In this document: one piece after another, positions 1 through 11,978 of the stretch
Numbering within the stretch: position 1 is the stretch's first letter
Layout: each line of letters opens with the position of its first letter
Source of the DNA: Pogonophryne albipinna
Lineage: Eukaryota > Chordata > Actinopteri > Perciformes > Artedidraconidae
Assembly: GCA_028583405.1 (NCBI GenBank)
Contig: JAPTMU010000087.1
Location: 1-64,000 of the forward strand
Direction of reading: 5' to 3'
DNA: 64,000 nucleotides
Translations under genes and position numbers: made by a program
The notes under the pieces: generated by a model
Told to the model about the DNA's origin: nothing
Database searches by the model: none
Seen by the model: the letters and a program-made list of their open reading frames with translations, nothing else

Positions 1-390
1 TGATGTTACAGTGAGAACAGCTGCTGAGGTCAGTGCAGAAAGCAGAACAGTGTGTATAATATATATCGCTCAATAATAAATGTAACAGGCCTACATTTCA
101 CACTTTATTTGTAGGCTTTAGGAGATATCTACAAATAAACAGTAGGGTTAGGGAGTGTATAGGTGTCTGTTGTAATGAATATGCCGCCAGCAAAGGGCGT
201 TGTTGGACTAACAGTAGGTGTGTGTGTGTGTGTGTGTGAGAGTTGATGTGCCAGGCAGACAGGCAGGTCTCAGTAGCTGACATATAATTGGTCAAAAATT
301 GTACATTCTCCGTTAGCCTACGAGCTCCCCGTTTGAGCGAAGGACTATTCCTTCTCAATGTAGCATGACATTGGATATGCGCTGAAGTTG

Positions 391-1860
391 TCCTGGATTG
401 GAATTTTTCCGATCATTCCCCTATGAGGAGTTTGCAGAAATGTCCTTAAAATGCATGAGAAACGCAAATTTTTCAAAATGGCCGATTTTCTGGGGGGCGG
501 GGCTAATAGAAGGCAATTTGAAATATGTGTGCAATCATAATAGCAATATGTATACAGCGTTTCGTGAATATCGGAACAACTATATCCGAGTAGTTTGGAG
601 TAATTTGCGACATGTAAATCGTCAAAAATTGTGTATTCGCTGTTAGCTTACGACCTCCACGAGTGATTTTTCAAAAATGTGCTCTGCAATTAATTATCAT
701 ATTGGATAGGGGCTGAAGTTGTCCTGGATTGGAATTTTTCCGATCATTCCCCTATGAGGAGTTTGCAGAAATGTCCTTAAAATGCATGAAAAACGCACAT
801 TTTTCAAAATGGCCGACTTTCTGGGGGGCGGGGCTAAAGGAAGGGAATTTGAAATATGTGTGCAATCATAATAGCAATATGTATACAGCGTTTTGTGAAT
901 ATTGGAATAACTATATCCGAGTAGTTTGGAGTAATTTGTGACATGTAAATCGTCAAAAATTGTGTATTCACTGTTAGCTTACGACCTCCACGATTGAGCT
1001 ATCAAAAATGTTCTTCTCAATTTAGCATCATATTGGATAGGGGCTGAACGTGTCCTGGATTGGAATTTTTCCGATCATTCCCCTAGGAGGAGTTTGCAAG
1101 AATGTGCTTAAAATGCATGAAAAAGGCACATTTTTCAAAATGGCCGACTTTCTGGGGGGCAGGGCTAATGGTAGGCAATTTGAAATATGTGTGCAATTAT
1201 AATAGCAATATGTATACAGCGTTTTGTGAATATTGGAAAAACTATACGCGAACAGTTTGGAGTCATTTGGAGTAATTTGACATGTAAATCGTAAAAAATG
1301 GAAAGTTCTCCGTTCGCTTACGAAGTCCTCGTTTGATCGATCAACTATTCCTTCGCAATTTGGCATCACATTGGAAATGGGCTGAACTTGTCCTGGATTG
1401 GAATTTTTCCGATCATTCCCCTAGGAGGAGTCCGCAGAAATGTGCTTAAAATGGCTGAAAAACGCACATATTACAAAATGGCCGACTTTCTGTGGGCGGG
1501 GCTAATGGAAGGCAATTTGAAATATGTGTGCAATCATAATAGCAATATGTATACAGCGTTTCCTGAATATCGGAATAACTATATCCGAGTAGTTTGGAGT
1601 AATTTGCGACATGTAAATCGTCAAAAATGGTGTATTCGTTGTTAGCTTACGACCTCCACGATTGAGCTATCAAAAATGTTCTTCTCAATTTAGCATCATA
1701 TTGGATAGGGGCTGAACGTGTCCTGGATTGGAATTTTTCCGATCATTCCCCTAGGAGGAGTTCGCAAGAATGTGCTTAAAATGGCTGAAAAACGCACATT
1801 TTTCAAAATGGCCGACTTCCTGGGGGGCGGGGCTAATGGAATCTATCTACAAATATGTCC
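391..1860. repeat. Tandem array of ~330-bp units
   Basis: Unit starts, marked by tcctggattggaatttttcc, are at 391, 722, 1053, 1391 and 1721, spacing 330-338 bases. Units differ by scattered substitutions; the last decays after about 140 bases. Several units keep a 68-85 codon open frame in the same register, with no sign that it encodes a known protein. Confidence 0.9.
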
Positions 1861-3089
1861 GCAATTCCATGAGGAATGTCTGTGCCAAAATTCGTGAAGT
1901 TCTGAGAAACTATATATTACTACCACACAATAGGGGGCGCTAGTGAGCAGTTTTTTTGAACATTTACGTGTTTTTTTTACATTCTCGAAAAGGTCGTGGG
2001 CTCTGACGTGTGTCCCTAGTTTTGTGTCCGAAGCTCATTTTATGCTATCGCAATTTAAAAAAAATGTATAGGCCACGCCCACATTCTGAATTTGTTGCGA
2101 CACGTTAAATCTGAGTTCGTAGTCACCCCGAGAGTATGTGTAAAAAAAAATAAAAAAAATTCGTCCATCCGCTCTTGAGTTATAAATTGGTAGTGTTTTT
2201 GGCGCCCCCTATAGTCCAAAATGAAAATGCTTTGGTGTGCCTATTTCCCAAGACAGACTGAACCTTTCCACCAAAATCTGTGGTGAATGGATACATTATT
2301 GATGAGTTATGAGCATTTCTTTCTAAGCCCCGCCTTTTTGCGAGTACGTTTTAATTCATGGCGGAAATATTTATCGTTTGAACATGCTCATCTCCTAGGG
2401 TAATGTGTCTGACCCTCCACTGATGCTGTATACAAAGTTTGGTGTTGAAAAACTGAAAATTGAAATTTAAGTGAATATTTAACTGTTTTGAACATTATGC
2501 CAATTAAAAAAAAAAAGATGTAGGCGGAGCTTAGGGTTCCAAGAGGATTATTTTTAGAGCAGGTCCACCCGGATATGTGTGCAAAATTTCAGGTCATTTG
2601 GAGTTACGGTGCGACTTTGTACATTTATTCCGAAATGGGTTTTTCATAGGTGGCGCTAGCGAGCACGTTGGAATATTTAACCCATTGACTCCAGAATAAG
2701 GTAGTTTTCACCAGTCCTGGCGTCCGTGCAAAATTATACAACTTTGTCAGCGTCCTAAAGGCCTCAAAAACAGGAAACGCCAGCAGAAAAATAATAATTC
2801 CACCAATAACAATAGGTTCCTCGCACTTCGTGCTAGGACACCGTTGGGTCCTAGCACTCCGTGCTCGGGCCCTAATAATTCCACCAATAACAATAGGTTC
2901 CTCGCACTTCGTGCTAGGACACCGTTGGGTCCTAGCATTCCGTGCTCGGGCCCTAATTAAAACTGCGGTCGCACTTGTGCGCGCAGTGATGAGCGGGCCC
3001 TCGCGTCCTTGCGCCTGTCGGGGAGGGCGGCCGGTCGTCCCGGCGTCAAGCAGATGCGCGCGAGTCCTGGGAAATTAGCCGTTTGTCAT

Positions 3090-3300
3090 TTCTATCATTT
3101 TCGCGTCCCAGACTCCCAGGTCCTCCGGCAGCGACCCGGAAACGGATGTCGAAGGAAAACAAATGTCTCGAAAGGCTCGTCGAGGATCGATTATCGAGGA
3201 GGCTGTCTGGAGGAGCCGTAACCGAGGATACACTGATTTAGAGGAGAGAGGAGTGTCTCTAGAGGAGCTATAACCGAGGGTACACTGAAGTATTCCCCTG
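3090..3300. repeat. Repeat with cctcggttatagctcc motif, copy 1
   Basis: GC-rich segment including ggatcgattatcgaggaggc and two copies of taaccgagg(g/a)tacactga. An inverted copy sits at 39520-39990, where it carries a 198-bp insertion. No coding potential recognised. Confidence 0.7.
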
Positions 3301-3531
3301 AGACGATTTCAGCCAACAGTGATGTTTAAAAGAGGTGTGACGCATGGCTGGACTTCTGTCAACGAAGCACAGCTCTGCAAACTGTTCCCGTTGTGATTAT
3401 AAGTTATTTGAGATGATCAAATGTGCATCAGACTTTCTGCCCTTTACCGTTTGTTTACTCACTAATCACATCTCCCCTGGATGTTAGGCTATTTTTTTTT
3501 CAATACAACTGCTTTTATTGTGACGCGATGT

Positions 3532-5272
3532 TTACAGTGAGAACAGCTGCTGAGGTCAGTGCAGAAAGCAGAACAGTGTGTATAATATATATTGCTCAAT
3601 AATAGATGTAACCGGCCTACATTTTACACTTTATTTGTATGCTTTAGGAGATATCTCCAAGTAAAGAGTAGGGTTAGGGAGTGTATAGGTGTCTGTTGTA
3701 ATGAATATGCCGCCAGCAAAGGGCGTTGTTGGACAAACAGTAAGTGTGTGTGTGTTTGTGTGTCTGTTTGTTTGTGTGTGTGTGTGTGTGTGTGTGTGAG
3801 AGTTGATGTGCCAGGCAGACAGGCAGGCCTCAGTAGCTTATCTGACATATAATTGGTCAAAAATTGTACATTCTCCATTAAACGAGCTCCCCGTTTGAGC
3901 GAAGGACTATTCCTTCTCAATGTAGCATGACATTGGATATGCGCTGAAGTTGTCCTGGATTGGAATTTTTCCGATCATTCCCCTATGAGGAGTTTGCAGA
4001 AATGTCCTTAAAATGCATGAAATAAAAGCCAATTTGAAATATGTCCGCAATCATAAGAGCAATGTGTATACAGTGTTTCGTGAATATCGGAATAACTATA
4101 TCCGAGTAGTTTGGAGTAATTTGCGACATGTAAATCGTCAAAAATTGTGTATTCACTGTTAGCTTACGACCTCCACGATTGAGCTATCAAAAATGTTCTT
4201 CTCAATTTAGCATCATATTGGATAGGGGCTGAACGTGTCCTGGATTGGAATTTTTCCGATCATTCCCCTAGGAGGAGTTTGCAAGAATGTGCTTAAAATG
4301 CATGAAAAAGGCACATTTTTCAAAATGGCCGACTTTCTGGGGGGCGGGGCTAATGGTAGGCAATTTGAAATATGTGTGCAATTATAATAGCAATATGTAT
4401 ACAGCGTTTTGTGAATATTGGAAAAACTATACGCGAACAGTTTGGAGTCATTTGGAGTAATTTGTGACATGTAAATCGTAAAAAATGGAAAGTTCTCCGT
4501 TCGCTTATGAAGTCCTCGTTTGAGCGATCAACTATTCCTTCGCAATTTAGCATCACATTGGAAATGGGCTGAACTTGTCCTGGATTGGAATTTTTCCGAT
4601 CATTCCCCTAGGAGGAGTCCGCAGAAATGTGCTTAAAATGGCTGAAAAACGCACATATTACAAAATGGCCGACTTTCTGGGGGGCGGGGCTAATGGAAGG
4701 CAATTTGAAATATGTGTGCAATCATAATAGCAATATGTATACAGCGTTTCCTGAATATCGGAATAACTATATCCGAGTAGTTTGGAGTAATTTGCGACAT
4801 GTAAATCGTCAAAAATGGTGTATTCGCTGTTAGCTTACGACCTCCACGATTGAGCTATCAAAAATGTTCTTCAGAAAAATAATAATTCCACCAATAACAA
4901 TAGGTTCCTCGCACTTCGTGCTAGGACGCCGTTGGGTCCTAGCGCTCCGTGCTCGGGCCCTAATAATACTGACGATTTCAATAGGTCTTTGCACTTCGTG
5001 CTCAGGCCCTAATAAGAATAATAGCGCCATGGATTTCAATAGGTCTTTGCACTTCGTGCTCAGGCCCTAATAATACTGACGATTTCAATAGGTCTTTGCA
5101 CTTCGTGCTCAGGCCCTAATAATACCATGGATTTCAATAGGTCTTTGCACTTCGTGCGTGCTCAGGCCCTAATAATACTGACGATTTCAATAGGTCTTTG
5201 CACTTCGTGCTCAGGCCCTAATAATACTGACGATTTCAATAGGTCTTTGCACTTCGTGCTCAGGCCCTAATA
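3532..5272. repeat. Second, internally deleted copy of the ~3.5 kb repeat
   Basis: Matches the first copy from its beginning but is shorter. Unit starts are at 3953 (with about 120 bases of unit missing near 4020), 4238 and 4578. At about 4870 it jumps directly to the segment equivalent to 2790 (agaaaaataataattccacc), so about 1.1 kb between the array and the tail motif is missing. Confidence 0.75.
4895..5272. repeat. ~48-bp tandem repeat with GCACTTCGTGCTCAGGCCC
   Basis: About six to seven units of roughly 48 bases, each made of a variable lead (ctgacgatttcaataggt or ccatggatttcaataggt), then ctttgcacttcgtgctcagg and ccctaataata. Variant units (cctcgcacttcgtgctagga) also occur at 2815-2955. 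I recognise the motif as a common teleost repeat tail but cannot assign its class. Confidence 0.8.
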
Positions 5273-5701
5273 ATTATTGTCCTATATTTCTTTCCGATTT
5301 CACAGCTGCCTGGGCCTAGCAGCAAGAACCTCCATCTGTGCCTGCACCCAGGTCAAGATCTACCGTGGCTCAAGGGCCTTCACCAGAGCCATCACCACCA
5401 AGGACCAGAGGACCAGCATCACTACAGCAGCCTCCACCTCCATCTTTGCCTGCCACAAGATTAAGATACACCTCGGTACAAAGGCCTCCACCACAGCCAT
5501 CACGATCAACCCAGCCAGCAAAGAAGTCTCGCCTAGCACACCTCCCTCCCTCCGACACAGCCACCAGCAGCCCATGCACCATCACCCCCACCTACACAGC
5601 AGCCAGACCCACTGTCTTGGAAGACAGACAAAGACCATGGCACTGCTCCCCCTGTCTTTACATTTATAATGAATAGTTGGTTGAGAAAGTTCTGATATTG
5701 T

Positions 5702-6194
5702 CAGGGTTCGTACAGTCATTAAAAACCTGGAAAAGTCATGGAATGCAATATTTTTTCCAAAGTTTTGGAAAAGTCATGGAAATATAACTAAAGTTGCATC
5801 AAATATAATTTATATGTTATCTAATCGCCAAAATAGTAATAGTATAATGATAATAAATACTGTATCGTATAATGAAACGTAAAATGGTAACTGTGGCAGT
5901 ATTTCGCTGGTGAGAGATGTTTACAATCACGCCCTCTAGTCTACAGGAGCTACTATTTGATATAAAGATGCCAGGGAAGTGCAGTTTCAACAATGTATGG
6001 CTTCTAAAGAATAAGTACCAATTGTGGTTATCAAAAGACATTGACCCAAGACGTGCTAAATGCAAACTGTATTGTAACATATTCGATATTTCGAATATGG
6101 GCGAGGCAGCGCATGCTAGCCACATGAAAGAGTCATTTTTTTTGGTCATGGAAAAGTCATTGAAAATCATTAGTCAAAAAGTGTATGAACCCTG
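5702..6194. mobile_element. CAGGGTTCGTACA / GTATGAACCCTG DNA transposon (MITE-like)
   Basis: Ends are inverted: CAGGGTTCGTACAG on the left and GTGTATGAACCCTG on the right. The flanks carry a direct repeat tattgt (5696-5701 and 6195-6200). The uninterrupted P1 copy at 41.8 kb reads straight through this site, confirming an insertion. Length is 493 bases; subterminal inverted motifs (gaaaagtcatggaa) lie near both ends. A hAT-type origin is likely but the duplication is only 6 bases. Open frames inside are not meaningful. Confidence 0.8.
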
Positions 6195-7006
6195 TATTGT
6201 AAATATTGAGATTTTACAGTTTCTTATGTCTCTTAAGCCCCACGGACCCGAGCTCGGGTCCGAAAATGCTATATATGTAGCAACAGTGCTATATCTGAAG
6301 TGTCATTCATGAAACTATTAATATTTCATACCCATCTGACCGGAGGAAACTTGGCTAACTGACGATACGGAAAAAAATAATTTTTTAGAAAAATAAGTCT
6401 CACAAGAAGCCTCTAAATGAACCCATGGCAACAACGGGAAATTGCTATTTCTGCTCATAACTCACAACAACGATCATTTATAATTCATACTTTCTGCACA
6501 AACAACACATTTTCTGAAAGCTGAGATTCCACAGATTCCATGGGTATACACCCCATCACTACAGGCACAACATTAACCGAGCTAGCAGCCAGAACATAGC
6601 AAGTAAACAATATCAGTTTTCAAATCCATGACAATAATTAGGTCTTACCTTGGCTGTTTTGTGATCAAAAGTTGTGTTCAAAGGAATAAAAACGCTGCTC
6701 AAGGTTAATCCAATGTCTCTTGTCACTTTAAAATTATTACTGATAATCAATCCTTTCATTCACAGCAGAAGAGTAGGTCCAACGATTAACAGTCCGTGGC
6801 TTCAGCTGCGGGAGATGCAGTTTACGCATAGCTCCCCCTCCGCAGAAGTAACGTATTTACGTATTTTGAAACTGCCACTCGATTTGATTGGCTCTAACGA
6901 TTCAAAAAAGGTGTCAATCACCCAAATCGACCAATGGGTTCCAGAGATAGGATCTTGCGTAAGTATAAATACAGGCAGTATAGCTGGTTTACGCACACCC
7001 CAGCAT

Positions 7007-7048
7007 ACTATAGCATAGCATAGCATAGCATAGCATAGCATAGCATGT
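7007..7048. repeat. (TAGCA)n microsatellite
   Basis: About eight consecutive copies of the 5-base unit, just upstream of the short open frame in P2 copy A. Confidence 0.9.
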
Positions 7049-7120
7049 CCCGCGGCGACAGGAGAGCAGAGAACGGCAGATCGATCAGCAGGATTTGTTT
7101 TCTTTGTCTTCATTGTAACA

Positions 7121-9026
7121 ATGGCAGCCAGAAAGAAGACTTTTTTGTCCGTAGAGGTAGACATCGTATTTCAGGACTCTCCGTCGGAAGATAGTGATCT
7201 CGTCACGCATAAAGGGAACAGTAATGACTCTGATTATGAACCTCCGTCACCGGAAAGGTATGTAATCTCTCTGTTTGTATCTATTACTTATTTATTTGGT
7301 GTAAGAGTATTCATCTGTTTTTATTTTTTTGTTATTCATTTGGTGTAAGAGTGTATTCATCTATATTAATTTCACACACGTGACAATAACACGACGGCAT
7401 CCATCTTGTGATATAATGTTCTTTCACACACTCAACAACAAACACAGAAGATGGATGCCGTTTCTTGTTCTTGTTGTTGAAATAAACAAGACGTATACAT
7501 GTTGAATTTAACACGGTATTACATTACATTTCATTTAGCTGACGCTTTTATCCAAAGCGACTTACAATTGTTACAATTATTACTTATATTATATATATAT
7601 ATATATTAGGGCTGTCAAACGATTACAATTTTTAATCAGATTAATCACAGCTTAAAAATTAATTAATCATGATTAATCACCATTCGAACTATGTCCAAAA
7701 TATGCCATTTATTTATGTATATTGTTGTGGGAATGGAAAGATAAATGAAAGAAGGCGGATATATCCATTTAACATACAGTATCTATGTTTATTATAACGG
7801 GGGAGTACTTCAGGAAAGTCGACTGAGGGGGGGGGGGGGGGGGCGGCGGCGGCGGCTAGTGGAGTACTTCGTGACCACAGAGTGCGAACGTTGTGATCAG
7901 CTGTTTTAGAGCAGTTCTCCAGTGAAGGGGGGAGAAAGTCTCCCTCCGCAGCCGGTTGGCGTAGTTTTGGCACAATTCCGTTGTACAGACGGACGTTAAC
8001 AGCAGCCCTGTCTGTGCACACGGAGACCGGCTCTGTCGTCCGGTGATCTAACCGCCTTCTGGAAAAGCTTCACAAGTACGTCGGTACGCAAATGCGCTTT
8101 GTGACACAAGTTTCAGATTACGCACATAACCTGCGTACCAGTTATGTGCACCCCTGTACTACAGCAAAAGTATTCTCCGTCGGGACTTCCTGCAACAACA
8201 CCGACATTATCAAAGATGTTCTATTGAGAAGACGATCACTACGTGACAAAAGTTTTCAAAACCGTTTCTGGTCTTCGGTATTTCCAGACAAGTGGCTACT
8301 GAAATCAATCTTACTAACTGCTGTCTGTGCAATTTACTCCGCGCGAGTTGGCGGACTTTATTTTGCTTACTTTAACATCATTTTTCATGGTGGGGCTAAG
8401 CCATTTCTTGGTATGGGTGTAGCCTACCCCAGCCATACCCTGGCGCTGCCACTGGTGGGATGTATGGGGCGGGCCATTCTGCACATGCGTTAAATGCGTT
8501 AAATATTTTAACGCAATTAATTCAAAAAATTAATTACCGCCGTTAACGCGATAATTTTGACAGCACTAATATATATATATAATATAAGTATATAAGTGTG
8601 TACATGCATATATATAAATATATGACAGACGGAATATTATAAAATATTGAACAGATTATATGAACCCTGTCTCACATAATTTATACAGTATACATTTTGA
8701 GTGATATAATGTTATTTCACACACTCAAAATTGATGTTCTGCTGTTGTTGTAGAGAAATGATTTCTCATTTGAGTTACATTTTTGAAAGTACAAGCCAGA
8801 GAATTAATCTATTTGTTTTTTCCACATTTGTTTTCACAGTGAGGAAGGCGATGAGGATATGGCTTCTGGATGCCCGAGTATTATGGGGAAGATGCCACCA
8901 AGGTCAGGAGGTACTGCAGGAGGTGCTCTGATGCTGGCAACAGAAGAAGACACCTGTGTACTGCAGGAAGTGTCAGGTCCCTCTGTGCTTCACTACCAAA
9001 AAGAACTGTTACAGGGCATGGCATGA
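7121..9026 (+). CDS. Two-exon, 107-codon open frame in P2 element (transposase N-terminus remnant)
   Basis: Exon 1 (7121-7257) starts at ATG in MAARKKTFLSVEVDIVF and runs into an acidic stretch with SPSEDSD and SDYEPPSPE, ending at donor AAAG|GTATGT. Exon 2 (8840-9026) follows acceptor TTTTCACAG, stays in frame (SEEGDEDMASG...) and stops at TGA. An acidic Ser/Glu/Asp-rich N-terminus split from the rest by an intron suits a piggyBac-type transposase exon 1, but the catalytic domain is missing. The intron contains a complete hAT insertion. The splice join is my inference from the junction sequences; whether it is expressed is unknown. Confidence 0.45.
7607..8568. mobile_element. hAT element with TAGGGCTGTCAA / TTTTGACAGCACTA ends
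   Basis: Terminal inverted repeats TAGGGCTGTCAA and TTGACAGCACTA are flanked by ATATATAT on both sides, compatible with an 8-bp target duplication in an AT repeat. The right 200 bases match the right part of the element at 61273-62053. A 14-base G run and GGC repeats occur at 7827-7856. The internal open frame from 8092 has no recognisable similarity. Confidence 0.8.
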
Positions 9027-9222
9027 CTTACTGGAGTAATACTGTAACATTCAGGGTTCGTATAAAGTTTTGTTTTTTTACCCAAAAAATGCTTCTTGTA
9101 TAGTGTGTTGCTATTTTTTTTTTAAATAAATCTGCTCCAGTTGGAGTCAAATGTTTCCTAAGTTTCCTAATTTTTATTGTGCAAGTAACATGCATCTCAT
9201 GCAAAGAGGGAACTCCACACTT

Positions 9223-9226
<4 letters not shown>

Positions 9227-9303
<77 letters not shown>
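9227..9303. repeat. (CA)n microsatellite
   Basis: About 38 uninterrupted CA dinucleotides in the 3' part of P2 copy A. Confidence 0.95.
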
Positions 9304-9305
<2 letters not shown>

Positions 9306-10231
9306 AATTATTATTTTTATTTTACAATATTTTTATTTTTATTTATTTTTATGGAATGAATACCTATAGTGATAATTAAATGTTATAAAATGATTTTTAC
9401 AGTCTGGTACCTGAAAAAGGTTAAATGGCACTGATGGAACCAAATGTACCCAAATGTGCCCAAAGCTTAGTCCGCTTGGACTTTATTTTGCTAAATCTCT
9501 CTAAAAAGGTCAATTCTCACTTGTTTTGCCTCAATCTTGATACAGGGTACTTATTATATGTTATAATTTGGATTCCTAAAGCTTTTAGGCTACTAACCCA
9601 TCATTCAAGGGTGGTTTTCACTATAAGTAATGGGTTTTATTTGGGCGGAGACAAGAATTTACACTTTTTGACTATGTTCCATCTGGATTTACTCTGACAC
9701 TGAAACATCTTTATTGATTCTGACACTTCTACATCCAACTCACAGATGTGACCTTGCTTTGATAAAAATAAATTATTCATATAACCCTTTTAGAAGTTAA
9801 GTTATAGTCCTTTGTTTTGGGCATGTCATTTTCGAGCCTGAAACCTGTAAACAGGCTTGGGGTCTAAGAGGTTAACATAATGAACGAGTTGATTGAATAA
9901 AAAAGTTGTAATGCTCAATTTGTATTTGTACACATCACATGAACCTCAGTATGGAATATGAAGTCATGAATCAGTCCTGATGTAACTTTTCTGTGGTGAA
10001 AGTAGAGTGATAGAACTATTTTACTCCAAATTCTAATTTACACATTTTCATTTTAGACATGAACAACACATTTATATAGGCCTATAGTGTAATTCATATC
10101 ACTACTTTTGTGAACGAAAAACGTTGGTAAACCAAATCTGAAACACCAAAAAAAATGGATGACATGAGTACATCTGTGTTTTCACAAGAGTTTTTAAGTT
10201 TTCCAAAAATCTGATTTCATAAGACAGTGCT

Positions 10232-11660
10232 CTAAGGTGAGTGACATTGCATTTCTAGCAAGACCAGAGACACTGTCACTGTGGCCAGGTGGCCTGTCCA
10301 CCGTTGATCAAGCAAACGCTTCAACTTCTCTCCTGTGTAGACTGCAGCCACTGTAGGTTTCCTGAAGAACATGTAGAGAGAGTTGCATACACTAAAAAAG
10401 TTCTCCAAAGTGTTGTCAGATGACATGGCATGCACTACTACTAGATGCAACTGGTGATTAAAACAGTGCACATACGGCACCTCTCTCTTTAATTCTTCCT
10501 GCAGGATTTTCTGCATCCCTCCATGTACTCCATTTGCCCCATCGTAACATTGACTGAGCACCTTGTCTGTACATAACCCAATGTCTCTCAACTTTGACAA
10601 AACCAGCTCAGTCAGAGACTTGGCATCATATGTTTTACTAGTTGCCATTGATACAAGTCTCTCCTTCACAGTGTTGCTTTTATCCACAAAGTGAAGCACA
10701 ATTGAGATGTTTTCGCACCCAGTGGGGTCTTTGGTGCCATCCACTTTTAATGTGTACCACGCCTCTCCTATTTCATTTACTATTTCACCTGTGATGATTT
10801 CACTCATGAGTTCAATTATCTCATTTTGTATGTGATTTGAGGTGTATGTGCCACGGACGGGATGGTGCTAAAAATCTTTGCAAGTTCTTTGTCCTTTTGA
10901 AGGGTGTACTCCATCATTGCTAGAAAAATACCACAACTCCCCTCGCCTCTTGCATCCAACGCATCAACAGAGCCACGGAAAGGCAACTGGTTTACAGCTA
11001 TAAATTGAATTATGTCCACAATAGCTGCTACATAGGTGCGGTTTCTCTCCAGTTGTGCTGCATTTACAAGAGTGGAAACCTCAGTACCAGTCTCACTTCT
11101 TGCACGCCTCTCCTTCCACAAAGCCACTGACTTCATGTGCTCTTTGCTTGATTCATGCCTTTCCAGTCCCTTATGACGTACAAGAGCATGGCGCCAGTTG
11201 TTGTAGCCAGTTGTGGTGAAGGCATCTGACTTACTTGAACTGAAATGTCTACAGGCATAGCAGAAGATGGCATCTTTTTCACATGAATATTCCAGCCAAT
11301 CTCTGTTTTTAAACCATGAGCTGCAAAATGAGCGTACAGGCGAGTTGGGTACTTTTTTAAATATACCTGGGCAGGCTCTGTTTTGCCGAGGTCCTCTGGC
11401 ACTTGCGGGCCGCTGAGGGGTGGCGTTATTTGGGGCAACGAAGATGGCTGCGGCTGCTCCTCCGCCTCCGTGGGAGAGGCGGGCAAAGCCGGCGAGTCGG
11501 GCGGGAGGACGTTAGTATCCTCGACAGTGGCCGCGGTGGGCAACGTAATAATGTCCCCATGATCTGAACTGTTAGATGCAGTGTTACTGCTGGCGATTAG
11601 GGCTGGTTGTTTTAACCATTTTCTGATGTCCATGATCATTGACTGGTGCTGCGTAAGCAC
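10232..11660 (-). pseudogene. TTF zinc-finger hAT transposase (ZMYM1/DUF4371-like), frameshifted
   Basis: Three overlapping minus-strand frames make one broken protein. The N-terminus (11640 to about 11330) is a Ser/Pro-rich linker starting MDIRKWLKQPA. The next frame (about 11330-10860) gives a TTF-type finger with FCSSWFKNRDW and AIFCYACRHFSSS. The third (about 10860-10232) gives the hAT core with GANGVHGGMQKILQEEL and VPYVHCFNHQLHLVVV. At least two frameshifts separate them. The C-terminal dimerisation half is missing, so the gene is dead and 3'-truncated. Confidence 0.8.
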
Positions 11661-11976
11661 CTTGCAGATGAGATGACGAACAGGTCACGCGCATCTGACA
11701 TAATAACGTTACTTACCGTTTAAATTGACCAAATAAATGCAGCAGACCCTGTTATTTAACCACAATTACAATTTATTTTATTTCAACTATATTCTTCTTC
11801 TTATTACTATTTTTCTTATTATTATTATTATTATTAATGTAATATTTTTCACTTTTAATTTTTTTTTCACTTTAATAAAACATTTTTTTTTTCACTTTTC
11901 ATTTTTCAAATGAGGGTGCATAACGACTCAACTGAGGGTGCAATGCACCCTTATGCACCCCCGTAGAACCGGGCCT
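10232..11976 (-). mobile_element. 5' portion of a hAT element with CAGGCCCGGTTCTACG end
   Basis: The minus-strand end at 11976 reads CAGGCCCGGTTCTACGGGG followed by two inverted copies of a gggtgca motif, typical of a hAT terminus. The transposase remnant lies inside in the expected orientation. No matching right-hand terminus was found near 10230. The element abuts the truncated retroviral LTR at 11977. The 11750-11900 stretch is A/T-rich with ATT repeats. Confidence 0.65.
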
Positions 11977-11978
11977 GG

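Larger units (their letters stand above)
1..3531. repeat. First copy of ~3.5 kb directly repeated unit
   Basis: The sequence at the window start (gagaacagctgctgaggtca onward) recurs near 3539, and the match continues for about 400 bases, including the short GT microsatellite and the start of the 330-bp tandem array. The window therefore opens inside one copy of a repeat that is duplicated head-to-tail. This copy holds five 330-bp units, then a unique-looking stretch (1860-2790), two units with the GCACTTCGTGCTAGGAC motif (2790-2955) and a GC-rich tail. Short open frames in it are by-products of the tandem repeat. Confidence 0.75.
6229..9875 (+). mobile_element. piggyBac-like element, family P2, copy A
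   Basis: Begins (T)CTCTTAAGCCCC and ends GGGGTCTAAGAGG followed by TTAA. The terminal inverted repeat matches copy B at 20323-23487 (CCTCTTAAGCCC). Internal sequence is shared with copies B and C, e.g. aacgctgctcaaggttaatc near 6700 and ttggattcctaaagctttta near 9570. It sits inside P1 copy 1. It carries a short two-exon open frame, a pentanucleotide microsatellite, a nested hAT at 7607-8568 and a CA repeat. It is probably non-autonomous because no transposase catalytic domain is present. Confidence 0.75.
5273..10230 (+). mobile_element. piggyBac-like element, family P1, copy 1, split by nested insertions
   Basis: Parts of a P1 element in plus orientation. A proline-rich transposase-like exon (about 5305-5676, acceptor tttcacag) is followed by 3' sequence at 5676-5701, 6195-6228 and 9876-10180. 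The pieces align in order with the minus-strand copy at 39995-43259, which lacks the two insertions found here (a CAGGGTTCG element and P2 copy A). The 5' end is replaced by the repeat tail ending at 5272, so this copy is truncated. No DDE catalytic domain is visible in either copy. Confidence 0.65.

Noticed and set aside
398..1645. Set of similar 68-85 codon frames as a gene family
   Set aside because: They are phased by the 330-bp tandem repeat, lack start/stop context or splice logic, and resemble no protein.
391..5272. Tandem repeats considered as a CRISPR array
   Set aside because: Units are adjacent and similar throughout, without unique spacers, and the DNA is vertebrate.
8092..8493. 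133-codon frame inside the hAT at 7607
   Set aside because: No recognisable similarity; its last third is the conserved non-coding end of the element.
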